Shown: positions 44,264 to 52,568 of the stretch, piece by piece
Layout of the letters: each line of letters begins with the position of its first letter
How positions within the stretch are numbered: the stretch's first letter is position 1
Assembly (NCBI RefSeq): GCF_003116035.1
Contig: NZ_LGQW01000015.1
Span: 7,040,235 to 7,104,234 of the forward strand
Direction of reading: 5' to 3'
DNA from: Azospirillum sp. TSH64
Lineage (GTDB): Bacteria > Pseudomonadota > Alphaproteobacteria > Azospirillales > Azospirillaceae
Length of the DNA: 64,000 nt
Position numbers and translations under genes: made by a program
Notes under the pieces: generated by a model
The model's database searches: none
Told to the model about the DNA's origin: nothing
The model's input: only the letters and a program-made list of their open reading frames with translations

Positions 44264-44813
44264 TTGAAATCCAACCCATTGCGTTGCCAAGTCTACATCG
44301 CACCCTGCGAACGAACAGCGCGTCCGCCTGTCCCCACGGTCCCATCCGGCCTTCCCGCCATGCGCAGAGAGCGCATCGAGCGGCAATTTTTGCGTACCTC
44401 TTCAGGAAAGCGCGTGCAACATAGTCTCACCGTCTGATTCTTTCCACAATAGACACGCTATATCCATCGGGAACACTCCTACTGGTTTCAGCCGCGCCTT
44501 GACTGGAAAAAGGGTTGGTTTATGTTATCCCTGCCAATAACAAATTACCGAATCGGAGAAATGTTTAGATTCCAGACTTTTTGATTTGTTTCAAAGAAAG
44601 GTTGTGGCATTCATTAAGACTCTAACACTTAAAGATGAGAAGGCAGGCATAATCGGAGATTTCCCGGACTTGACCGCGCGCACCGCGCGTAAGGCTTGAT
44701 CCTTGCCGGGCCGTCGGGCCTACTGGACCTGCGTAGATCGCCGTCGTCCGGCGCCTGAGCGCCGCCTTCCTGCCGCCTTCCCGCCGAAGTGGAGTCCTGG
44801 GGTTGCCCTACCG
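44264..44813. other. AT-rich divergent control region upstream of the fusion channel
   Basis: 550 bases without a convincing gene, much of it AT-rich. It separates the leftward 143-residue-protein gene from the rightward fusion channel gene. It contains ATAACAAATT at 44534-44543, shared with the region upstream of the pLGIC operon, and a plausible promoter at 44499-44526. The start codon of the fusion gene has no strong ribosome-binding sequence. Confidence 0.55.
44499..44526 (+). promoter_or_regulatory. candidate sigma-70 promoter of the fusion channel gene
   Basis: TTGACT (44499-44504), a 16-base spacer and TATGTT (44521-44526). It would give a leader of about 280 bases before the ATG at 44814. 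The -35 box is good and the -10 box moderate; the assignment is by eye. Confidence 0.35.
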
Positions 44814-47800
44814 ATGCGCTTGATCGCCATTCTCCTGTTTTTGGCGGCATTGCTTGCCGGAGGATTGGCGGTGCCATCGCTGACGTCGCGATCCGCGATT
44901 CGGGAAACCGCCGGCACGGTCCGCATCGCCTATGCCGGAAACCTGTCGGAAGGCGGCCAGGACATCGTAAAAGCGTTGGGGCTTCTGGCGGACGGCATCA
45001 ACGCCGCCGGCGGAATCGACGGGTTGCAGCTTCAGTTCGTGCCGTTCGACGATCACGGCGTTTCCCCCAGCGCCCGCAAGGTCGCGGCGGAGATCGTGGA
45101 GGACGACAGCATCCTGGCGGTGATCGGCCACGACAGCTCCGCCACCTCCCTTGCGGCCGCCCCGATCTATGCCGCCGCCGGCATTCCCGCCCTGTCACCG
45201 ATGGCAAGCGAGACCAGCCTGACGCGGAACAATGCGTGGTATTTCCGCATCGGGCATTCGGACGAGCGGGAGGCCGCCTTCATGGCCGATTACGTCCGGC
45301 TGGGATTGCTTGCCGATTCTGTGGCGCTGCTGCGCACGCCGCAGACGGTCACGGAGCGGCTCGCGGGCCCCCTGCGCGACGTCATGCCGCAGCGTGGTGT
45401 CGGGTTGCGGCTGGATGCGGCGATCAGTCCGGCGGCGAGCGGCTTCGCCCGCGACATCGCCGATTTCGTCGGCACTCTGCGCGGGCTGCCTCCCGAGACC
45501 GTCGTCGTCCTTCTGGCGACGGAGGAACCGGCGGTCATGCTGATCCAGGCGCTGCGCGACGCGGGTGTGACCAATCGCATTCTCGGTCCCAACTGGCTGG
45601 GAGCGCCCTCATTCGGCAAGCAGCTGTCGCGTCTGCCGCGCGAATCGTCCCATCCCGGCCTCTACACCGGCAAGCTCTTCGTCATCAGCTCCTTCCTGCC
45701 GGACATCGCCAACCAGCAGGCGAACCGCCTGCTCGCGGCTTACGATGCGCGGTTCGGGCCGCTCGGCAACTGGGCGGCGCTCTACGCCTACGACGCCGGG
45801 CAGCTTCTGATCGCCGCCGTGCGGCGGGCGGGCCTGGCGGGCAGCTGGAGCACGCGCGCATCGGCGCGGCGCATGGTGCGCGACCAGCTCGCCGCCATCC
45901 GTTCGGTGCTGCATGCCGTGCCCGGCGTCACCGGGCCGCTGTATTTCGGCGAGGACGGAACGCCGGAACGGGCGCTCGGCATCGGCCAGTTCACCACCGG
46001 CGCCGGGCCGGAGGACGGGCTGACCACGGCGCTGACCCAGCTGCGCTATGCGGCCGATGCGGACGGAAACGGCAACCGCGGCGCGATGAGGCCGCTGTCG
46101 GTGGTTCATGTCGGCATGTCGGTCAGCCGCATCTCCGACATCGATCCCGTCAACCGTTCGGCGCGGATCGAGTTCGACCTGTGGTTCCGCTACCGCAACG
46201 TTCCCGGCAGTCCGCCGCCGGAAGCGGTCACCGACATCCAGTTCCTCGACACCGTGGAGCCGGTGATCCTGGGCGTTCCCGTCGAACAGGTGCGCAATGG
46301 CGACGAGGACTACCGGCTCTACCATGTCACCGGCCGTTTCCTGATGGATGCGTGGCAGGACGCCCGTCCGCCGCTGGGCGGACATCGGGTCGGCCTGCGG
46401 TTCCGCAGCCGCGACCTCAATCATGAGCGGATGATCTTCGCCGCCGACGAAGGCGACGGCTCCGCCCACCGCGACCTCGCGCGTGTGCTCGCCGGGCGCA
46501 AGGTGGCCGGGGCCGGCTGGGCGGTGACGGACGCGGTTCTCACCGCCGACATCCCGGCGGCGGTGCCCGGAGCCCAGCTCCGGCCCGAGGAGCGGCGCGC
46601 CGGGCGCGATGCCCCGACGGTCCGCTTTGAATTGTCGATCGAACCGCAGGATCGCGGGTTGCGCCGGCAGATCGGCGGGCTTCCGGCGCTCATCGGGGTG
46701 TGGGGCGCCTGTCTGCTGCTGCTGGCCTTGCGCGGGGCCGAGGCATGGCAGTCCGACCGCCGCTTCCCCCGCCTGTTCCTGCTGGCCGAGTCGGCGGCGA
46801 CCGGGGTCGGCCTGCTTGCCGCCGAATCGGCACTGATCGACGGCTTCGCGCGGATCGATGCCGAACGGGCGATGGCCGCCACCGTCACCGTGTTCGACGT
46901 GGCATGGTGGCTTGTCCCCGCCCTGTTCATCAATCTGGCCCTTCACCGCTTCGCCTGGGACCCGCTGGAGGCGTCCAGCGAGCGGGCGATCCCGCAGGTG
47001 GTCAAGAGCACGGTGTCGCTGCTGATCCTGATCCTGGCGGTCTTCGGCGTGATCGCGCAGGTCTTCCAGAAGGACCTGACCAGCCTGCTCGCCACCTCCG
47101 GCGTGCTGGCGATGATCATCGGCCTGTCGCTGCAAAGCAACCTGTCCAACATCTTCTCCGGCATGGTGCTGAACCTGGAGCGGCCGTTCCGCCGCGGCGA
47201 CTGGATCAAGGTGGGGGACGCGCCCATCGGTCAGGTGATCGACATCTCCTGGCGTTCGACCAAGATCCAAACCTTCAACAACACGGTGGTCAGCATTCCG
47301 AATGCGGTCGCGGCGGGGACGCGGATCGAAAACTGCTCGCACCCCAACAACCGCTTCATCGCCCAGATGCTGCTGCATGTGACGCTGGGCCACGATCCCG
47401 ACCGGATCGTCAACCTGCTGACCGACGCGCTGCGGCTGGTGAAGAGCGTCGACGGGCGCAAGCATCTCGGCCTGGTCTGGGTGAAGTTCAACGGCATCGA
47501 CGAATTCGGGATGCGCTTCCTGGTTTCGTTCGACCTGACGGACCGCTCGCTGCTGCAATCGCAGGAACATGCGGTTCTGATCAGCATCCATTCCGTTTTC
47601 CGCCATGCCGGGGTGACGCTGGCGCAGCGCCACGCCAACATCCGGCTGGTGGAGGGAGGAACCGACGCGGCCGACGCCCATCCGGACGCGGCATCGCTGA
47701 TTGCCGCCGCTCCCCTGTTCCAGCCGCTGGACAATCTGGCCCGCGAGCGGCTGGCTGCCGGCGCCCGGCCGCAGCGGGTCGCCATCGGCACGCCGCTGTA

Positions 47801-48194
47801 CCGCCAGGGCGATGCCGGGCGGTCGCTGTTCCTGGTGGCGGAGGGCATCGTGGCGCTCAGCACCACCGGCCTGGACGGCACCGAGATCGAGCTGTCCCGG
47901 CTTGGACCGGGTGCCTTGTTTGGGGAGGGCGCCCTGCTGGACGGGGCCGCGAGGACGAGTTCGGCGCGGACCCTGGGCCCGGCGCTGCTGTACGAGATCG
48001 ACGAGACGGTGCTGGCACAGGCGCTGGACGGCCAGCCGTCGCTGCGCGACCTGCTGGGCCGCATCGCATCCACCCGCTCGGCGGACGGGCACAACGGCGG
48101 CCGCCCGGACGAGGACGACCGTCAGCGCGGGCAGGGGACCGGCATGCTCGCCCGGCTGCGCGACGCCTTCGGCTTCAGCGATGTCAACGCGTGA
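44814..48194 (+). CDS. periplasmic-binding/pLGIC-ectodomain/MscS/CNB fusion channel
   Basis: A 1126-residue four-part protein. Signal peptide 1-20. Residues 35-395 are a LivJ-type amino-acid-binding (type 1 periplasmic) domain (GTVRIAYAGNLSEGGQDIVKA, AVIGHDSSATSLAAAPIY, WAALYAYDAGQLLIAAV). Residues 428-615 resemble a pLGIC extracellular domain (SVVHVGMSVSRISDIDPVNRS, IEFDLWFRYRN, GAGWAVTDAVLTADI). Several membrane helices (622-640, 657-675, 692-712, 730-750) lead into the MscS pore helix (755-788, LLATSGVLAMIIGLSLQSNL then SNIFSGMVL) and beta domain (GDWIKVGDAPIGQVIDISWR, VSIPN). Residues 963-1085 are a CNB domain with an intact-looking phosphate cassette (FGEGALLDGAARTSSAR). It probably is an ion channel gated by an external ligand and tuned by a cytoplasmic nucleotide. 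Confidence 0.85.
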   Translation: MRLIAILLFLAALLAGGLAVPSLTSRSAIRETAGTVRIAYAGNLSEGGQDIVKALGLLADGINAAGGIDGLQLQFVPFDDHGVSPSARKVAAEIVEDDSILAVIGHDSSATSLAAAPIYAAAGIPALSPMASETSLTRNNAWYFRIGHSDEREAAFMADYVRLGLLADSVALLRTPQTVTERLAGPLRDVMPQRGVGLRLDAAISPAASGFARDIADFVGTLRGLPPETVVVLLATEEPAVMLIQALRDAGVTNRILGPNWLGAPSFGKQLSRLPRESSHPGLYTGKLFVISSFLPDIANQQANRLLAAYDARFGPLGNWAALYAYDAGQLLIAAVRRAGLAGSWSTRASARRMVRDQLAAIRSVLHAVPGVTGPLYFGEDGTPERALGIGQFTTGAGPEDGLTTALTQLRYAADADGNGNRGAMRPLSVVHVGMSVSRISDIDPVNRSARIEFDLWFRYRNVPGSPPPEAVTDIQFLDTVEPVILGVPVEQVRNGDEDYRLYHVTGRFLMDAWQDARPPLGGHRVGLRFRSRDLNHERMIFAADEGDGSAHRDLARVLAGRKVAGAGWAVTDAVLTADIPAAVPGAQLRPEERRAGRDAPTVRFELSIEPQDRGLRRQIGGLPALIGVWGACLLLLALRGAEAWQSDRRFPRLFLLAESAATGVGLLAAESALIDGFARIDAERAMAATVTVFDVAWWLVPALFINLALHRFAWDPLEASSERAIPQVVKSTVSLLILILAVFGVIAQVFQKDLTSLLATSGVLAMIIGLSLQSNLSNIFSGMVLNLERPFRRGDWIKVGDAPIGQVIDISWRSTKIQTFNNTVVSIPNAVAAGTRIENCSHPNNRFIAQMLLHVTLGHDPDRIVNLLTDALRLVKSVDGRKHLGLVWVKFNGIDEFGMRFLVSFDLTDRSLLQSQEHAVLISIHSVFRHAGVTLAQRHANIRLVEGGTDAADAHPDAASLIAAAPLFQPLDNLARERLAAGARPQRVAIGTPLYRQGDAGRSLFLVAEGIVALSTTGLDGTEIELSRLGPGALFGEGALLDGAARTSSARTLGPALLYEIDETVLAQALDGQPSLRDLLGRIASTRSADGHNGGRPDEDDRQRGQGTGMLARLRDAFGFSDVNA

Positions 48195-48211
48195 CGATGT
48201 GACCGAGAAGT

Positions 48212-48928
48212 CTATCCAGACCGCGTCCGCGCCCTGATGCGGTCGACGAGGCAGCCGGGAACCGGGGGGGCGAAGCGGACATGGCCGGCCGCGGCACCTT
48301 GCGGCCAGCCGATCCATCCCCGCGCCATCAGCTCCAGCTGACGCCGCAGGTCCATCAGCGCCACCATTTCCCCGCCATCGGGAATCTCGCCGTCGCCCGG
48401 CGTGATGCGGAACAGGGTATGGCGCAAGTGGCCGTCGAATTTGGGAGCGGCCCAGACCATGGCGAAGCCGCAGGCCAGCATGCTGCGCAGGCTGGGCGGA
48501 TTGTCGGCGCGCACGGTGACGAAGCCGTAGTCATGCGGGGACTGAGGGAACAGCCGCCAGTCGACCGCCGCGACCAACCGCTGCTGCAACCGCTGCCCCC
48601 GGAAGGCGGGATCGACGATCACCGCGGTCCAGTGGACCACCGCGTCCAGCTCCTCCTCCACAAGCCCGAAGGGAAGGCCCATCGACTCGGGCTGCCGGCC
48701 GGGAAACAGCAGCGAGAAGAAGCCGACCAGCCGGTCGCTGGCCAACGCCCCCACCGTCAGGCCGCGGGGGCCGAGCATCTCGGCGATCTGGCCGCCGTTG
48801 ACCGGATACATGCGGTCGCCGATAGCCGCATTCTGCAACGCGGCGATGGCCGGCGCCCAGCTGCCGTCGAGAACCGCCAGGCGCAGCGGACTGCCCTCTG
48901 TCCGTGCCTGTGCCGCCATCTCCCTCAT
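48212..48928 (-). CDS. GNAT family N-acetyltransferase
   Basis: A 238-residue acetyltransferase. The acetyl-CoA-binding motif A is VIVDPAFRGQRLQQRLVAA, followed by the second motif FVTVRADNPPSLRSMLACGF. The C-terminal 50 residues extend beyond the GNAT core. Its start overlaps the stop of the MFS gene (ATGA, 48925-48928), making it the fourth and last gene of a coupled operon. It may acylate the compound handled by the racemase and transporter. Confidence 0.85.
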   Translation of the reverse strand: MREMAAQARTEGSPLRLAVLDGSWAPAIAALQNAAIGDRMYPVNGGQIAEMLGPRGLTVGALASDRLVGFFSLLFPGRQPESMGLPFGLVEEELDAVVHWTAVIVDPAFRGQRLQQRLVAAVDWRLFPQSPHDYGFVTVRADNPPSLRSMLACGFAMVWAAPKFDGHLRHTLFRITPGDGEIPDGGEMVALMDLRRQLELMARGWIGWPQGAAAGHVRFAPPVPGCLVDRIRARTRSG

Positions 48929-51357
48929 GCCGTCTTGGCCATGAACGGGCGCCGGCGCAGGGCCAGGACGGACAGTCCCAGATGAAGCAGCAGCGCCGCC
49001 GCCAGCCCCAGGCCGATCAGCGTCGCGCCCGCCCCGCCGGCGACCGCGGCGGCACTGAACAGCATCGGGCCGATGACCTGACCGATCTTCCGGGCGTTCA
49101 GATGATAGGATTGCGGAACCGCGAGCCCATGGGTGCCCACGACAGGCAGCCGCTCGAGATAGCGCTGCTGTGCGGTCAGACCGAAACTGTCGCTGAGGCC
49201 GAGAAGCAGGATCGCCAGGAACGCCCCGACCAGGCTTCCGGTCAGCGCGAAGGTCGTCAGCCCCGCCGCCATGATGAGGCCGGAGGCGAGGACCGGCAGG
49301 CCGGGTGCGACGTTGCTCGACCGCATCAGGCGCGACAGCAGCGGACCGAGATAGACGATGCACAGGCCGTAGAGCAGGAAGGCCTGCCCGACCGTGGAGG
49401 CCGGCTGTCCCAACCCGCTGGCGAACAGGGGGAAATAATAGATCAGGAACATGCTGCAGGCGGAGGTCGGAACCGACACCAGCAGCAGGAAGGCGAGGAA
49501 GGAACCGTCGCTCCACACCCGCCGGGCGGGGGCCGTGTCGCCGTCCGGCTTCGCCACGGTGGGGGCGGCGGCAGCGATGGTGGCCGCTCCCTCCGGTTCG
49601 GGCGTCAGCAGCAGCAACTGCGCGATGCCCAGCGTCAGCACGACGGCGGCGATCAGGAAAACCGCGTGGGGGCCGATCGCGTCCGCCAGCAGGCTGCCGA
49701 CGACCGCGCCGCAATTGACGCCGACATACATGCCGGAGAACAGGTCGGAATAGGCTCCCGTCGCCGGATCGATCCGGCGGATGCGGTCGATCAGGCGATA
49801 CAGCCCCATCAGTGCCGTCATCGTTCCGGCACCCACCAGACCGCGCGCCACGATGAACAGGACCGGGTCGCCGGTCACCCCGGAGATCAGGGCGCCCAGC
49901 ACGGCGACTGCCAGACCGGCGGCGGTCATCGTCCGCCAGGGCAGGCGCGCGCTGATCCGTCCCGCCAGCAGGATCGCCAGCGCGCCGCACAGCATCTCCA
50001 CCGACACCGGAATCGCCGCTGCCTGGGGCGGAGCCAATCCGAACAGGCCGCGGTCGAATGTCTGCATGATGACGGGAACGAAGGAGGCCGACAGGAACAT
50101 GCCGAAATAGAGCATGAAGGTGAGGAAGCGGAGGCCGGCCAGGGACCGGCCGGTCGCGGCGGCAGCAGCGACGCCCTCTACCACTGCCTCTGTCTCGGCT
50201 ACCGTCTCCACCGTCGGCCGCATCCGCCGGCTGACGAAGGCATGCAGTTCATAGATGAACATCAGCGAGATGATCAGGATCGTCACGTTGTTGGCGACGA
50301 CCTCCAGCATGTTGCGCTGGATGAAGTCGCTGTCGATGACGATGCGCAGGGTCGGCGTCAGGAAGTCCGCGTCGGTCGCCAGCGCCCGTCCTGTCACCAG
50401 ATCCCCCTTGGCCGCCGGTTGGCCGAAGCCGAGCGAGCCCGACAGATCCGCCCCCTCGGGGACAGCCAGCGACATGCCCTTGAAGTGGGGAACGATGGCG
50501 ACGATCTCGCGGAAGTAATAGTCGATGCCCGAGAAGGAGCGGTAGGTCGCCCCGCGCCCGATGACGGAGCCGATGTCGGTCGCCACGATGTTCTCGACGA
50601 TCCCGGTGGTGTTCTCCACGGTGCGCAGGTAGGCGTCGCTGAAGGCGCCGTAGCCGGTCACGCCGACCGCGATCTGCACCAGCGCCGCCACCGTGAGCGC
50701 CGCCCGCCCGGAGCGGGGCCGTCCGAGCCCGCCGCGCCTGCGTTCCGGCAGCAGGGCAAGGCCGCCCAGCAGGAGGATCGCGACCCCACCCAGCGCGCCG
50801 ACGAGGATCAGCGTGTGCCGTTCAAAGGCGCGGACGTAATCGTCGATCACCGAATCGCTGGCCGCGATCATCAGGGTGCCGATCCAGCGCCCATCGCTGG
50901 GATCGCGGATCGCCAGATACAGTTCGTACGACCGGTTGTCGGTATCGTGATAATTGAAGGAGGTGTTGCGCTTGAATTCCTCCGCTGACCGGCGCTGTTC
51001 ATAGCCGGTCAGCCGGTCGCCGACGCGATCCTTGAAGCCGTAGGTGCCGATGGCGTAGGCGACCTGTCCGCTCGGCAGTGCCACCGCGACCCCGTCCGCC
51101 TGCGGCAGATAGGTCCTCAACTGGTTGAGCGCCCGCTCCATGCCGAAGAAATTGTCGATGGTCTTGCCGTACTTCACCGCATATTCGATGCTGGTGACCA
51201 CCTTTCGGCCGGCAACGCTGAAGGTGGAGAACAGCGCATCGCCGCAATCCCGCCGGAAGGTGCCGAGATTGACGCCGGCGCTGAAGACCAGCGCCGCCAC
51301 GATCAGCAGCACGGATGGCAGGAAGGTCGCCAGGAAACGGCCGGTCTTGAGTTGCAC
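48925..51357 (-). CDS. MFS transporter with N-terminal double extracellular sensor module
   Basis: An 810-residue protein. TM1 (8-29) and TM2 (182-203) flank a 150-residue extracellular segment. TM3 (219-239) and TM4 (354-372) flank a second, 115-residue one (IDYYFREIVAIVPHFKGMSLAVPE is Cache-like). A linker leads to a 12-helix MFS domain (about 409-805; ARLPWRTMTAAGLAVAVLGA, YVGVNCGAVVGSLLADAIG). The start is a GTG at 51357 with GAGAGGA upstream; it follows the substrate-binding protein stop by 32 bases. The sensor segments suggest transport controlled by an external signal, or signal-coupled export. Confidence 0.8.
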   Translation of the reverse strand: MQLKTGRFLATFLPSVLLIVAALVFSAGVNLGTFRRDCGDALFSTFSVAGRKVVTSIEYAVKYGKTIDNFFGMERALNQLRTYLPQADGVAVALPSGQVAYAIGTYGFKDRVGDRLTGYEQRRSAEEFKRNTSFNYHDTDNRSYELYLAIRDPSDGRWIGTLMIAASDSVIDDYVRAFERHTLILVGALGGVAILLLGGLALLPERRRGGLGRPRSGRAALTVAALVQIAVGVTGYGAFSDAYLRTVENTTGIVENIVATDIGSVIGRGATYRSFSGIDYYFREIVAIVPHFKGMSLAVPEGADLSGSLGFGQPAAKGDLVTGRALATDADFLTPTLRIVIDSDFIQRNMLEVVANNVTILIISLMFIYELHAFVSRRMRPTVETVAETEAVVEGVAAAAATGRSLAGLRFLTFMLYFGMFLSASFVPVIMQTFDRGLFGLAPPQAAAIPVSVEMLCGALAILLAGRISARLPWRTMTAAGLAVAVLGALISGVTGDPVLFIVARGLVGAGTMTALMGLYRLIDRIRRIDPATGAYSDLFSGMYVGVNCGAVVGSLLADAIGPHAVFLIAAVVLTLGIAQLLLLTPEPEGAATIAAAAPTVAKPDGDTAPARRVWSDGSFLAFLLLVSVPTSACSMFLIYYFPLFASGLGQPASTVGQAFLLYGLCIVYLGPLLSRLMRSSNVAPGLPVLASGLIMAAGLTTFALTGSLVGAFLAILLLGLSDSFGLTAQQRYLERLPVVGTHGLAVPQSYHLNARKIGQVIGPMLFSAAAVAGGAGATLIGLGLAAALLLHLGLSVLALRRRPFMAKTA

Positions 51358-51389
51358 GGTGCGGGTCCTCTCGGCTGATGGCGGGCCGC

Positions 51390-52568
51390 TCAAGGCATGG
51401 CGCCGAGGCTGGTGTAGATGTTGTCGGCGGCCAGCAGCGCCGACATCGCCGGGCGGTAGCCCATCCGGTTCGCAACCGCCAGGTTCCAGGCGATGGTCGG
51501 GGTGTCGAAATAGATCTGGCGCATCTCCGCCAGCCTCTCGCCATTGGCCAGCCGGGCGATCACCGACGCGCCGAACTGGCCGATTCCGTCGAAATCGCTG
51601 CGGGCGACGCTCATCAGGGCGCCCTGCGCCACCTCCTCCGGTCCAAGCTGCGAGAAGGTTGGGATGCCGCGCTCCTGGAAGATGCCGACCAGGGCCGGAA
51701 AGCGTTCCAGGCTCCAGCGGCCGAAGGTGATGTACATCGCGTCGACCTGCCGGGAGAGGTCGCCCCAGGCCGCGGCGAGATCGGCGTAATAGCGCTCCTG
51801 ATCGTCGGACCCGACGGGGGCCTGGACATGGCGCGCCACTAGCTCGAACCCCAGCTGTCCCGCCATCGCCTCGATGTCGGCGATGGAGGCGATGGCACGG
51901 CCGGCCGGGCTGTTCTCGTAGGCGATCCCCAGCCGGCGGAAGCCGAAGCTCTCGTGGAAGATGCGGATCTGGCGGTGATAGCGCTCGGGATCGACATGGG
52001 CCCAGACATGATTGCGGCCGGAGCGCTCCGCGGCGGTGACGATGCCGGCGGCGACCGCATTGGTCGTGGAGAACACCAGCGTCGGAACGGCGTGGCGGTC
52101 CAGCGCCAGCTTCCGCCCGGCGATGGTGCCCATGACGATCATCAGGTCGATGTCGCTGCCGCTTTCCAGCCGCTGGAGGATCGGTTCCGCCGACACCTGA
52201 TCCAGCCCGCCGTACCAGCCGTCGGGGACGAAGCGGATGCGCGGCCCCAGATCGCGCGCCGACAGCCAGCGCCACAGCGCCTCGCTGTCGCTCTGGCCGG
52301 CGTCATAGGGCATCCGTGCCGCTCCGTTCAGCCAGGACAGGGCGTCCAGCCCCTTCACGATGCTGGCCAGGGTGCCCGCATAATTGCCGTAGGGCATCGT
52401 TTCGGCATAGCCGATGCGCCAGTGCCGCCCGTCGGTCAGCTTCGGCAGCAATGCGTTGTCGGTCGCGCGGCCTGCATGCGCGCCACGCGGAAGAAGGGCG
52501 CTCATCACCGCTGTGCCGGCACCGGCGATCACTTGGCGCCGGTTTGGCATCTGTCCGCATCGGCTCAT
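51390..52568 (-). CDS. periplasmic substrate-binding protein (ABC_sub_bind-like)
   Basis: A 392-residue periplasmic protein. A twin-arginine-like start (MPNRRQVIAGAGTAVMSALL) is followed by a two-lobe binding protein of the PF04392 style (DLMIVMGTIAGRKLALDR, FSTTNAVAAGIVTAAERSG, FGFRRLGIAYENSPAGRAIAS, IPTFSQLGPEEVAQGALMSVA). No ABC permease is encoded nearby. The start at 52568 overlaps the racemase stop by four bases. It probably presents a ligand to the neighbouring sensor-MFS protein rather than to an ABC importer. Confidence 0.8.
   Translation of the reverse strand: MSRCGQMPNRRQVIAGAGTAVMSALLPRGAHAGRATDNALLPKLTDGRHWRIGYAETMPYGNYAGTLASIVKGLDALSWLNGAARMPYDAGQSDSEALWRWLSARDLGPRIRFVPDGWYGGLDQVSAEPILQRLESGSDIDLMIVMGTIAGRKLALDRHAVPTLVFSTTNAVAAGIVTAAERSGRNHVWAHVDPERYHRQIRIFHESFGFRRLGIAYENSPAGRAIASIADIEAMAGQLGFELVARHVQAPVGSDDQERYYADLAAAWGDLSRQVDAMYITFGRWSLERFPALVGIFQERGIPTFSQLGPEEVAQGALMSVARSDFDGIGQFGASVIARLANGERLAEMRQIYFDTPTIAWNLAVANRMGYRPAMSALLAADNIYTSLGAMP

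Noticed and set aside
45609..48317. A minus-strand open frame of about 900 codons
   Set aside because: It is a mirror of the fusion channel gene. The plus-strand frame has four coherent domains and the minus-strand translation has none.
51358..52275. Upstream 306-codon extension of the MFS gene
   Set aside because: The extension is an off-frame reading of the substrate-binding protein gene. The membrane protein begins at the GTG at 51357 with its own ribosome-binding-like sequence.
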